Below, one piece after another: positions 1-6,192 of a stretch of 11,361 nt of DNA. The position numbers were made by a program, and so were the translations under genes. A model generated the notes under the pieces. That model ran no database searches and was not told the origin of the DNA. It saw nothing but the letters and a program-made list of their open reading frames with translations. The stretch is from Rhodospirillaceae bacterium UBA3470 (GTDB taxonomy: Bacteria; Pseudomonadota; Alphaproteobacteria; Rhodospirillales; Casp-alpha2): contig DFRF01000161.1 of the NCBI GenBank assembly GCA_002378125.1, forward strand, positions 1-11,361, read 5' to 3'. Within the stretch, counting starts at the first letter, position 1, and each line of letters starts with the position of its first letter.

Positions 1-397
1 TGCGGCGAGTAATATAAACCGTGCCCGTGAACGTTGCGACAACATCTCCATCACGGGAGAGATCCACGCGGTAAATCGCGGTGCGCCGCGATCGGGAAAC
101 TTCGTGTGCCTCAGCACGAATGCGATCACCGACTTTACAGCCGCGAATGTACGCCATGTGAGTATCAATTCCAACGGATACGGTCCCCGCGCAGTTCGCC
201 GTTAGACCGAACGCCGTATCAGCCAGGGAAAACAAGCATCCGCCATGGGCAGCCTGAAGAAAACTGCGTTGATCCGCGGTAATCATCATCTCCAGAACAG
301 ATGACGTCTCATCAATGCAAATCAGCTCGATCCCTTGAGATTGGACGTAAGGATCATCTTCCAGAAGTGCCTGCGCCCTCGCACGCAATGCGCTCAT
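1..397 (-). CDS. PaaI-family hotdog acyl-CoA thioesterase (C-terminus cut by window edge)
   Basis: Seen: a minus-strand reading frame opens with ATG at 397-395 and runs off the window at base 1, giving 132 residues of a family usually about 140-150 long, so only the tail is missing. It carries the PaaI hotdog signature HGGCLFSLADTAFGLTAN at residues 51-68; Asp60 sits where family members have the catalytic acid, and the following strands (VSVGIDTHMAYIRG) fit the hotdog fold. Known: PaaI-type thioesterases hydrolyse aryl- or acyl-CoA thioesters in the cytoplasm, often freeing CoA from dead-end intermediates. Context: its ATG overlaps the mutase TGA (ATGA), so it is the fourth gene of the tetR-mutase operon and probably acts on the same acyl-CoA pool (inference). 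No phenylacetate genes are visible, so I do not assign paaI itself. A strong hairpin (400-417) covers its ribosome-binding region. Confidence 0.9.
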   Translation of the reverse strand, partial: MSALRARAQALLEDDPYVQSQGIELICIDETSSVLEMMITADQRSFLQAAHGGCLFSLADTAFGLTANCAGTVSVGIDTHMAYIRGCKVGDRIRAEAHEVSRSRRTAIYRVDLSRDGDVVATFTGTVYITRR

Positions 398-2064
398 GCG
401 GCAACCAGTGGGTTGCCAAAACCGAGATCCCGGCGCAACCGGCCGCAGATCTCGCCATTGGTGGCTCCGACTTCTGCAGCGTCGACAATTTTGGCGAAGA
501 TGTTGACCTTGTCATCCTCTGCAGCACGCGTAAGCTCGTCCAGGGATTTAGCGACGATATCATTTGAACGCTCTTTCTTAAAGCGGCTCAAGGTCTCTAG
601 GTGTTCCTCGATCAGCGTGCGGTCGGGCCGTTTCAATGATGCGACTGGGACCTCCCCCTCTTCTTGGTATTTGTTGATGCCGACCCAGGTTTGTTCGCCA
701 CTATCGATCTGATCTTGAAATTTGGCGGCCGAGACACCGATCATCTGTTGCACCAAGCCTGAACGTGCGGCCTCGAACATGCCGCCGGCTTCCGCGATCT
801 TATCCATTACCGCGACGATCTTCTCTTCCATGTCGTTGGTCAGACTTTCCACATAGTATGACCCCGCCAAAGGGTCGATAACTTCCGAGAGGTAGGCTTC
901 CTCTCTCAGGATGTTTTGCGTGGCAACCGCAATTTTGGCGGCCCCTTCCGTCGGAGTAGAAAGAACTTCGTCATAGGAATCGGTATGCATCGACTGGAGC
1001 CCGCCAAAAATGCCTGCAATCGCTTGCGTCGTCACACGGGCAATGTTGTTCAAGGGCTGCTGGCGTGTCAGATCCATTCCGGACGTCTGGCCGTGGAATT
1101 TGAATCGTTGCGCCTCAGTGCTCTTGGCACCAAGCCGCTCACGCACGACCCGTGCCCAAATCCGACGCCCAGCACGCATCTTCGCAATCTCCTCGAAAAA
1201 ACTGATGGAGATATCGAAAAAGAAAGTAAAGCGGCGAAGGAATTTGTCGGGATCCATGCCGCGCGCACTGCAATCGTCAGCGAATTGGATGGCCGTTGAA
1301 AGCGTTAAAGCCATGGCCTCAGCTGGCGTCGCGCCGGCCTGCTGCATGTGCTGGCCGACTACGGAGACCGGGTTCCACCTCGGCACATGGTCATTGGCAA
1401 ACGCTACGTGATCAACAAAGACCCGACGGGCACCGTGTAAATCTAGGCGATAGAACATGTGATTGGCGATGAAGTGCGAAATGAAATCGCTTTGGTTTGA
1501 TGTCCCGGTGACCTGATCCCAGGGCACATTGCGCCGTTTCGCGGTAGCCAGTAGGAACGCTAGAAGCGTGAACGGCGATGGGTCATTGAGCGCGATAGAC
1601 ATACCTTCAATAGGCACACCATTGAGGCAGGTTTCCATGTCATCGACAGTATTGATGGTTGTCCCGCAGGTGCCGAGCAACAGGGGATCGACCTGGTCGA
1701 TATCATAGCCTCGATAGACGGAGTTGCAGGGAATCATGCTCAGTGCGGTGGCGCCAGCTGCGACGATCTTACGCATGCGTTCGTTGTATTGTTTAGGCGT
1801 CGCGAGGCCGATTAACTGGCGCTGGGACCATGCACGACCCCGGTGCATAGTGGGGTAAATGCCTCGCGTCCAAGGCTCTTCACCGGGAAAACCCAGGTCA
1901 TCCATGTAACTGTCACTGTCCCAGTCATCTGGCGTATAGATAGGTCTGATCTCAATGCCGGAACGGTTCTGGCGATTGCTATCATCAGGAAGCTGCCTAT
2001 CATAAGCGACCCGCCATCGGGCTTCGGCGTCCTGATGCAGGCGATTGTCGCTGTTGTTACTCAT
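394..2064 (-). CDS. B12-dependent acyl-CoA mutase, large (catalytic) subunit, substrate unknown
   Basis: A 556-residue protein matching the TIM-barrel catalytic chain of the methylmalonyl-CoA mutase superfamily without a B12 domain; that domain is encoded by the preceding gene. Landmarks: TRGIYPTMHRGRAWSQRQ (66-83), TGTSNQSD (186-193), NPVSVVGQHMQQAGA (231-245), FHGQTSGMDLTRQQPLNN (323-340), IDPLAGSYYVE (396-406). Aligned by eye to the Propionibacterium enzyme, Tyr75, Arg82, Arg87, Ser114 and His244 are kept (Y70, R77, R82, S109, H239), but Tyr89, Phe117, Gln197 and Arg207 are Leu84, Pro112, Asn190 and Ala200. Arg207 binds the substrate carboxylate, so methylmalonyl-CoA is an unlikely substrate. 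Start: ATG 2064-2062 overlaps the stop of the B12 subunit by 8 bases and has a G-rich GAGGGG stretch about 15 bases upstream. The ATG at 2094 lacks any such signal. Superfamily call firm; reaction unknown. Confidence 0.93.
   Translation of the reverse strand: MSNNSDNRLHQDAEARWRVAYDRQLPDDSNRQNRSGIEIRPIYTPDDWDSDSYMDDLGFPGEEPWTRGIYPTMHRGRAWSQRQLIGLATPKQYNERMRKIVAAGATALSMIPCNSVYRGYDIDQVDPLLLGTCGTTINTVDDMETCLNGVPIEGMSIALNDPSPFTLLAFLLATAKRRNVPWDQVTGTSNQSDFISHFIANHMFYRLDLHGARRVFVDHVAFANDHVPRWNPVSVVGQHMQQAGATPAEAMALTLSTAIQFADDCSARGMDPDKFLRRFTFFFDISISFFEEIAKMRAGRRIWARVVRERLGAKSTEAQRFKFHGQTSGMDLTRQQPLNNIARVTTQAIAGIFGGLQSMHTDSYDEVLSTPTEGAAKIAVATQNILREEAYLSEVIDPLAGSYYVESLTNDMEEKIVAVMDKIAEAGGMFEAARSGLVQQMIGVSAAKFQDQIDSGEQTWVGINKYQEEGEVPVASLKRPDRTLIEEHLETLSRFKKERSNDIVAKSLDELTRAAEDDKVNIFAKIVDAAEVGATNGEICGRLRRDLGFGNPLVAA
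400..417 (-). promoter_or_regulatory. Hairpin over the ribosome-binding region of the thioesterase gene
   Basis: A perfect inverted repeat with 7-base arms (GGCAACC / GGTTGCC) and a 4-base loop ends two bases before the thioesterase ATG at 397. It lies within the last codons of the mutase gene. In the minus-strand mRNA it would occupy the place where a Shine-Dalgarno sequence should be, and no separate Shine-Dalgarno is visible. Inference: ribosomes finishing the mutase melt the stem and reinitiate at the overlapping ATGA, which couples thioesterase translation to that of the mutase. Coding constraint alone could also have produced the repeat. Confidence 0.5.
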
Positions 2065-2530
2065 GATCGGAAATATGCCCCCCTCTGCGCTCAATTATCA
2101 ACGACGCGATCCGTCCGACGATGTCATCTCGCGATGACCCTGGATGAAAAACCGCATCTACCCCAGAATCTTCCAGCAGGCCGATCTCGTTTTCGGGGAT
2201 GATCCCGCCAACGACGACGGAAACATCATCCATCCGCGCCACTCGCAGTGCTTTCATCAATTGTGGCACCAACAGATGGTCGGTTGCCAGAGAGCTGATG
2301 CCGATCACGTCTACATCCTCTTCCATGGCCTGACGTACTACCGTTTCGATAGCCTGCCAGGGCGCCGTATAAATGACATCCATGCCCGCGTCGCGGAGAA
2401 ATCCTGCAACCAAGCGCGACCCCCGATCGTGACCGTCCAGGCCGATCTTAGTCACCAGCACCCGAGCCGGACGGCCCAACACTTTGTTAAAATCAGGTGC
2501 TGCAACAAGTACGGGCGTCGCCTCGATCAT
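2057..2530 (-). CDS. B12-binding (small) subunit of the acyl-CoA mutase
   Basis: A 157-residue stand-alone cobalamin-binding domain. Residues 28-42 contain the base-off/His-on motif DGHDRG (32-37), with His34 expected to be the lower axial cobalt ligand. ISSLATDH (78-85) is the SxL-type segment and VVVGGIIP (105-112) the glycine-rich one; both line the pocket for the nucleotide tail. Known: in two-subunit mutases such as isobutyryl- and 2-hydroxyisobutyryl-CoA mutase, this chain pairs with a separate catalytic chain. The adjacent large subunit is the obvious partner. Start: ATG 2530-2528 is preferred over GTG 2536 because GGAG lies 7 bases upstream and the ATG overlaps the tetR stop as ATGA. 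The gene ends TAA at 2059-2057, inside the start of the large subunit gene. Confidence 0.93.
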   Translation of the reverse strand: MIEATPVLVAAPDFNKVLGRPARVLVTKIGLDGHDRGSRLVAGFLRDAGMDVIYTAPWQAIETVVRQAMEEDVDVIGISSLATDHLLVPQLMKALRVARMDDVSVVVGGIIPENEIGLLEDSGVDAVFHPGSSRDDIVGRIASLIIERRGGHISDHE

Positions 2531-3123
2531 GGACACTCTCCATAACGCAAGCTCTGAACAAAGGATTTGGCAATATCATGTGGTTGATCTCCGTCGGAAC
2601 GGAACCAATTGGGCGACCAGTTCATAGCGCCTAAAATCAACAATCGGACATGGCGGACATCGAGAGACGCGGCCAACGGCAAAGCATCAATCAACGAGGT
2701 AAAGATGCGCTCGTAACCGTCACGTAATGCGATAAATCGCGTCCGGGCTTCGACATCTTCACGTGGTGGAACTTTGATCACAACCCGGACATAATCACCA
2801 CCCCCCAACAGCGCTTGAAGATGCGCGGCCATTGCCACTTCGAGGCGCTTCCACGGTCCGGATTGCTGCTCAAGGGCTGCTAGAACCGCTTTGGAAATCC
2901 AGCGAATTCCCTCCTCATGAACAGCCAGCAATAAATCTTCCTTCGAGGGAAAATAATAATACATCGACCCAGCCTTCATTCCCGCGGCGGCAGCGATATC
3001 GCGCATGGACGCGGCATCATAACCGGCCTCGGCAAAATGCCTTGCTGCCGCATCCAACAGTTGTGGACGCTTGTTGTCTCGGGGCGGAGATTTTGTGGCT
3101 GTCACGGTCGCCGCGGCAATCAT
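2527..3123 (-). CDS. TetR/AcrR-family regulator of the mutase operon
   Basis: A 198-residue regulator of typical TetR length. The N-terminal helix-turn-helix spans about residues 20-65 (PQLLDAAARHFAEAGYDAAS, then MRDIAAAAGMKAGSMYYYFP and SKEDLL). The C-terminal ligand domain contains AMNWSPNWFRSDGD (166-179), which resembles the W-x-x-x-W-(Y/F)-R segment of TetR proteins that sense acyl-CoAs, such as KstR2-like regulators. Inference: it represses the operon and is released by an acyl-CoA linked to the mutase. It is the first gene, and its TGA overlaps the B12-subunit ATG, so it would repress itself too. A perfect 18-bp palindrome lies 35 bases upstream of its ATG. Only a weak GAGAG is seen as a ribosome-binding site. 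Confidence 0.93.
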   Translation of the reverse strand: MIAAATVTATKSPPRDNKRPQLLDAAARHFAEAGYDAASMRDIAAAAGMKAGSMYYYFPSKEDLLLAVHEEGIRWISKAVLAALEQQSGPWKRLEVAMAAHLQALLGGGDYVRVVIKVPPREDVEARTRFIALRDGYERIFTSLIDALPLAASLDVRHVRLLILGAMNWSPNWFRSDGDQPHDIAKSFVQSLRYGECP

Positions 3124-3157
3124 TGTGAGTAGCTCTCATTTGTCAGGAACTTACTCT

Positions 3158-3175
3158 AACTAACATTTGTTAGTT
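3158..3175. promoter_or_regulatory. Probable TetR operator in the divergent tetR / DUF2889 intergenic region
   Basis: AACTAACATTTGTTAGTT is a perfect inverted repeat (8-base arms, 2-base centre), the size and symmetry expected for a TetR dimer site. It sits 35 bases upstream of the tetR ATG, where binding would block the promoter, and 105 bases before the divergent DUF2889 ATG. On the plus strand a consensus -35 hexamer TTGACA occurs at 3210-3215, but the -10 region 17 bases further on (CATTGA) is poor. The minus-strand promoter cannot be fixed; TTTTCA and TAGAGT flanking the palindrome at about 16 bases are a weak guess. That TetR binds here is inferred from position and symmetry. Confidence 0.7.
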
Positions 3176-3279
3176 GAAAAGAAAAGTCTTAAGATGAGAT
3201 CCACCTTGTTTGACATGCCAGATAAGCCCAGGCATTGAGGTGCGATTGATCACCCTCAGACTTCAACGCAGGTCCCCAC

Positions 3280-3831
3280 ATGTCTCTCTCACGAACCGCT
3301 GCCCGCCAACACATCCACACCCGAAGCATTGAATGCCACGGATACCTTCGCGAAGATGGATTGTGGGACATAGAAGGGAGCCTGATGGATCGAAAGAGCT
3401 ATTCTTTTGATAACATTGACCGCGGCGGCGTCGCCGCCGGCGAACCGATACACAGCATGGTCGTGCGCTTGACAGTCGACGAGGACCTCGTGGTTCGGGA
3501 AGCCGAAGCCTTCACCACAGCCTCACCATACGTTATCTGCGGCGACGCAAACTCCAACGTGCCGAAGCTAGCGGGCCTTCAGATCGGCATCGGCTGGCGC
3601 GCCAACGTCAAAAAAATCATCGGCCGGACGCATGGGTGCACTCATATCCGCGACCTGATTATGGGTCCGGTGGCGTTGACGGCATATCAATCCATCATTC
3701 CGTGGCGTAATCGAAAATCCCAGCATCCGCCCGGTGAAGAACCGGCCATCCTCGGCACCTGTTACGCGTATTCAACCGATGGACCGATCGTTGAAAGAAC
3801 CTGGCCTCAGCATTTTACAGGCGAACGCTGA
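3280..3831 (+). CDS. DUF2889 family protein, function unknown
   Basis: A 183-residue cytoplasmic protein with no signal peptide or membrane segment. It matches the DUF2889 family by its opening (HTRSIECHGYLREDGLWDIE, residues 13-32), the central EPIHSMVVRLTVDEDL (55-70) and the conserved GCTHIRDL (119-126). The His, Cys and acidic residues in these blocks could form a metal or catalytic site, but I know of no established activity. It is transcribed divergently from tetR across a 156-base gap holding the palindromic operator, and a TTGACA hexamer stands 65 bases before the start. Inference: it belongs to the regulon of the acyl-CoA mutase operon. The ATG at 3280 is chosen because the family opening follows directly; its ribosome-binding site is weak (AGG only). 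Confidence 0.88.
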   Translation: MSLSRTAARQHIHTRSIECHGYLREDGLWDIEGSLMDRKSYSFDNIDRGGVAAGEPIHSMVVRLTVDEDLVVREAEAFTTASPYVICGDANSNVPKLAGLQIGIGWRANVKKIIGRTHGCTHIRDLIMGPVALTAYQSIIPWRNRKSQHPPGEEPAILGTCYAYSTDGPIVERTWPQHFTGER

Positions 3832-3856
3832 AAATCCGTCCCTAATTGAAAGTCCG

Positions 3857-4078
3857 TCAAATCAAAACTGGAATCAATCCTTTGATCCGAACGGCATTCA
3901 AGAAGCCGCTGCCTTTGGCCAAATCATGGAAATATGTGACAATGGAAACGCGAACGCCGGCCGTAAGGCTAGAGTTGCGAGGGCGTTGATCAATTGCTGC
4001 ACACAAAACGTTTAAATTGACGCTCTCATAGATGTACGTTTCATCAATCCTCTCCCAGTGCACCTCTTCCAGACGCAT
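3857..4078 (-). CDS. Ribbon-helix-helix DNA-binding domain protein; 5' end disrupted or with non-standard start
   Basis: From the only in-frame ATG the product has 73 residues, including ERIDETYIYESVNLNVLC and RNSSLTAGVRVSIVTYFHDL, which I recognise as the alphaproteobacterial ribbon-helix-helix family (Pfam RHH_4-like: NVTVNGRRTSxRLE, LCxxIDxR, SSLTSAxRVFxLxYF). The family's N-terminal strand, NITVNGRRTS, is encoded in the same frame just upstream (to about 4108), but no ATG, GTG or TTG precedes it before the stop at 4144-4142. ATG 4128-4126, preceded by AGG-rich sequence, is one frame off; a single missing base after it would give a normal start leading into EPVGQNITVNGRRTS. So this is a frameshifted gene, a sequencing error, or a gene starting at ATT 4105. 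It ends 25 bases from the convergent DUF2889 gene. Targets unknown. Confidence 0.68.
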   Translation of the reverse strand: MRLEEVHWERIDETYIYESVNLNVLCAAIDQRPRNSSLTAGVRVSIVTYFHDLAKGSGFLNAVRIKGLIPVLI

Positions 4079-4144
4079 ACTCGTGCGACGGCCGTTTACA
4101 GTAATGTTCTGGCCAACCGGTTCTTCATCCTTCGGCCCTGCTTA

Positions 4145-4465
4145 GCAAAAATTTTTACCACCATACCCAAGGTCAGCACCCCATGTGATCAGCATCTCGA
4201 GATCGCAATGTTCACTCGAGCCATCCCATTCACCCGAAAAATCGCTGCGGCTATAAATTAAAGCCGCGTCACGTCTTGTTCACTCACAATTTCATACGAT
4301 TGTACACGAGATTATTTTACACGCATACGTTTGCCTGGTGTTAATTTGGTCTGATTTTCAACCTACGTACAAAATTTGTTACATGGACCCGGCCACGCCA
4401 TCATATCTTCGTGCAAAGGCGTAAAAAGATTGTCTACCTATGGGCATTAGACCAATATTTGTTGT
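4145..4465. other. Intergenic region, no gene recognised
   Basis: About 320 AT-richer bases between the ribbon-helix-helix gene (minus) and the J-domain gene (plus). It must contain the plus-strand promoter of the J-domain/cobS/cobT group, since nothing upstream is co-directional and close. TTGTCT at 4430-4435 followed after 17 bases by CAATAT is the best pair I see, but the match is weak and would place transcription start almost on the ATG at 4466. I see no tRNA, no terminator stem and no cobalamin-riboswitch-like structure. Confidence 0.6.
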
Positions 4466-5050
4466 ATGAGCGTTAAACTGCAGTCACCTGTCCTAGAGCG
4501 CTTGGGGCCGCCCCATGACACGGACAGACGTCGGTGCGAATGGCCTGGGTGTCGGGAGAACGGCCCACATCGAGCACCACGTTCGCGTAAGGAATTCAAT
4601 GAATTCCGCTGGTTCTGCAAGGCTCATGCTGCAAAATACAATAAGGCTTGGAACTTCTTCGCCGACATGACCGACGACGAAGTTGAAGCCATCGTCCGTC
4701 ATGACACAGTGTGGAACCGCCCTTCCTGGCCCATCGGAACGGGCCCTGCTGTCGACGCCTTCATGCGCGGCCACTTCAAGGACCCGTTTGGCGCCTTCGA
4801 AGGGAATAAATCGGAACAAGAACACCCCCCCGGCGAGACACCGGGTACGGAGTTGGAAACGAATGTCCAGAGGGCTCTTGCAGTCTTCAACCTTGAAATT
4901 CCATTACAGGCCGCCGACGTAAAGCGTCGTTACAAGGAACTAGTGAAACGTCATCACCCAGATGCCCAGGGCACAGTCGAGAATTCCGACGACCGTATCA
5001 AGGAGATCAATCATGCATATGCGGTCATACTGGAGTTTTTGAACGCCTGA
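4466..5050 (+). CDS. J-domain (DnaJ-like) protein with N-terminal zinc-finger-like motif, upstream of cobS
   Basis: A 194-residue protein. A C-terminal J-domain runs from about residue 131 to the end: RALAVFNLEIPLQAADVKRR, YKELVKRHHPD with the HPD tripeptide at 164-166, and KEINHAYAVI. The N-terminal half has Cys24, Cys29, Cys51 and His54 in a possible zinc site (CEWPGC ... CKAH), then a tryptophan-rich stretch (AWNFF, NRPSWPIG). Known: HPD J-domains stimulate Hsp70 ATPase, and genes of this architecture commonly precede cobS in alphaproteobacteria. Inference: it recruits DnaK to assemble or remodel the CobS/CobT AAA+ complex. No Shine-Dalgarno precedes the ATG (AATATTTGTTGT), so the message may be leaderless or weakly translated. 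It is separated from cobS by 105 bases, so cobS may also have its own promoter. Confidence 0.92.
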   Translation: MSVKLQSPVLERLGPPHDTDRRRCEWPGCRENGPHRAPRSRKEFNEFRWFCKAHAAKYNKAWNFFADMTDDEVEAIVRHDTVWNRPSWPIGTGPAVDAFMRGHFKDPFGAFEGNKSEQEHPPGETPGTELETNVQRALAVFNLEIPLQAADVKRRYKELVKRHHPDAQGTVENSDDRIKEINHAYAVILEFLNA

Positions 5051-5155
5051 CATCTCATAGCCTCGCCTTGACTGGGTCAGTTATAAACCCTAAACCGACG
5101 GGTCCCAATTACCGACCAAAACGCCTGCGCTCCCTCTAGACACGGAAGATTTGCC

Positions 5156-6154
5156 ATGAACGCCGTTATCGATACGACCGACAACCTGAAACTCCAAAAA
5201 CCCGACATCTCCGTTTCGGTGCGTAAGGTCTTCGGGATTGATATCGACATGGATGTGCCAGCGTTCAGCGATCCCGATTCCCACGTGCCGGACGTAGACG
5301 AAGCCTATCGGTTCGATCACGACACTACGTTGGCGATTCTGGCTGGGTTCGCTCACAACCGCCGCGTGATGATTCAAGGCTACCACGGCACAGGTAAATC
5401 AACCCACATCGAACAGGTAGCGGCGCGTCTAAACTGGCCGTGCATCCGTATCAACCTGGACAGTCACATCAGCCGGATCGATTTGATCGGCAAGGATGCC
5501 ATCGTGCTCCGCGACGGCCAACAGGTGACAGAATTCCGCGAAGGCATTCTGCCTTGGGCACTGCAGAACCCGACAGCACTGGTGTTCGATGAGTACGACG
5601 CCGGCCGTCCCGACGTCATGTTCGTGATCCAACGCGTTCTCGAGGTCGAAGGGAAGCTGACCCTTTGGGACCAAAACCGAGTTATGCGCCCGAACTCCCA
5701 TTTCCGCCTGTTCTCAACCACCAACACGGTCGGTTTGGGCGATACTACAGGCCTCTATCACGGCACCCAGCAAATCAACCAAGGCCAGATGGACCGTTGG
5801 AACATTGTCTGTACGCTGAACTACCTGCCGCACGACTCGGAACTGGCAATTGTACTCGCCAAAGCGCCCGCCTACGACACGAAGGCGGGCCGCGAAACGT
5901 TGAGCGCCATGGTTGACGTTGCGGAACTCACCCGTACGGGCTTCATGAACGGCGACATCTCTACAGTCATGTCGCCGCGGACTGTCATCACCTGGGCGGA
6001 AAATGCTGAGATCTTTGGTGATGTCGGCGTCGCGTTCCGGCTCACATTCCTCAACAAGTGCGACGAGATCGAACGTCCGGTGGTGGCTGAGTATTATCAG
6101 CGCTGCATCGGTAAGGATTTGCCCGAATCCGCGGCCACAGCCGTCCTGCAATAA
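5156..6154 (+). CDS. cobS: Aerobic cobaltochelatase subunit CobS (AAA+ ATPase)
   Basis: A 332-residue protein, the full length for CobS. The N-terminal CobS domain (about 10-45) leads into a MoxR-type AAA+ module: Walker A GYHGTGKS (75-82), Walker B ALVFDEYD (141-148), sensor-1 STTN (187-190), putative arginine finger Arg214 in GQMDRWN, and sensor-2 SPRTVITW (273-280). Known: CobS and CobT form an ATP-driven chaperone-like complex that works with CobN to insert Co2+ into hydrogenobyrinic acid a,c-diamide in oxygen-dependent cobalamin synthesis, in the cytoplasm. Start: GGAAG lies 7 bases before the ATG. cobT follows after 38 bases. TTGACT at 5068-5073 with TAAACC 17 bases on is a possible but weak internal promoter. 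Every catalytic motif is intact, so the subunit should be active. Confidence 0.97.
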   Translation: MNAVIDTTDNLKLQKPDISVSVRKVFGIDIDMDVPAFSDPDSHVPDVDEAYRFDHDTTLAILAGFAHNRRVMIQGYHGTGKSTHIEQVAARLNWPCIRINLDSHISRIDLIGKDAIVLRDGQQVTEFREGILPWALQNPTALVFDEYDAGRPDVMFVIQRVLEVEGKLTLWDQNRVMRPNSHFRLFSTTNTVGLGDTTGLYHGTQQINQGQMDRWNIVCTLNYLPHDSELAIVLAKAPAYDTKAGRETLSAMVDVAELTRTGFMNGDISTVMSPRTVITWAENAEIFGDVGVAFRLTFLNKCDEIERPVVAEYYQRCIGKDLPESAATAVLQ

Positions 6155-6192
6155 CTCTTACCTTAGCCACCCAAGGCCGCCGAGAGGCATCA

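Noticed and set aside
2065..2094. Upstream ATG at 2094 as the mutase large-subunit start
   Set aside because: It would add 10 residues, has no ribosome-binding site, and the G-rich stretch lies downstream of it but ahead of the ATG at 2064.
3423..3439. Strong GC palindrome (CGGCGGCG / CGCCGCCG around one T)
   Set aside because: It lies inside the DUF2889 coding sequence and follows from Gly/Val/Ala codons with GC-rich third positions; no regulatory context.
3734..4015. 93-codon plus-strand open frame running out of the DUF2889 gene
   Set aside because: It overlaps DUF2889 in another frame and then runs antisense to the ribbon-helix-helix gene; the product looks like nothing known.
5051..5155. 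Possible cobalamin riboswitch before cobS
   Set aside because: The 105-base gap is too short for the full element and lacks recognisable conserved boxes.
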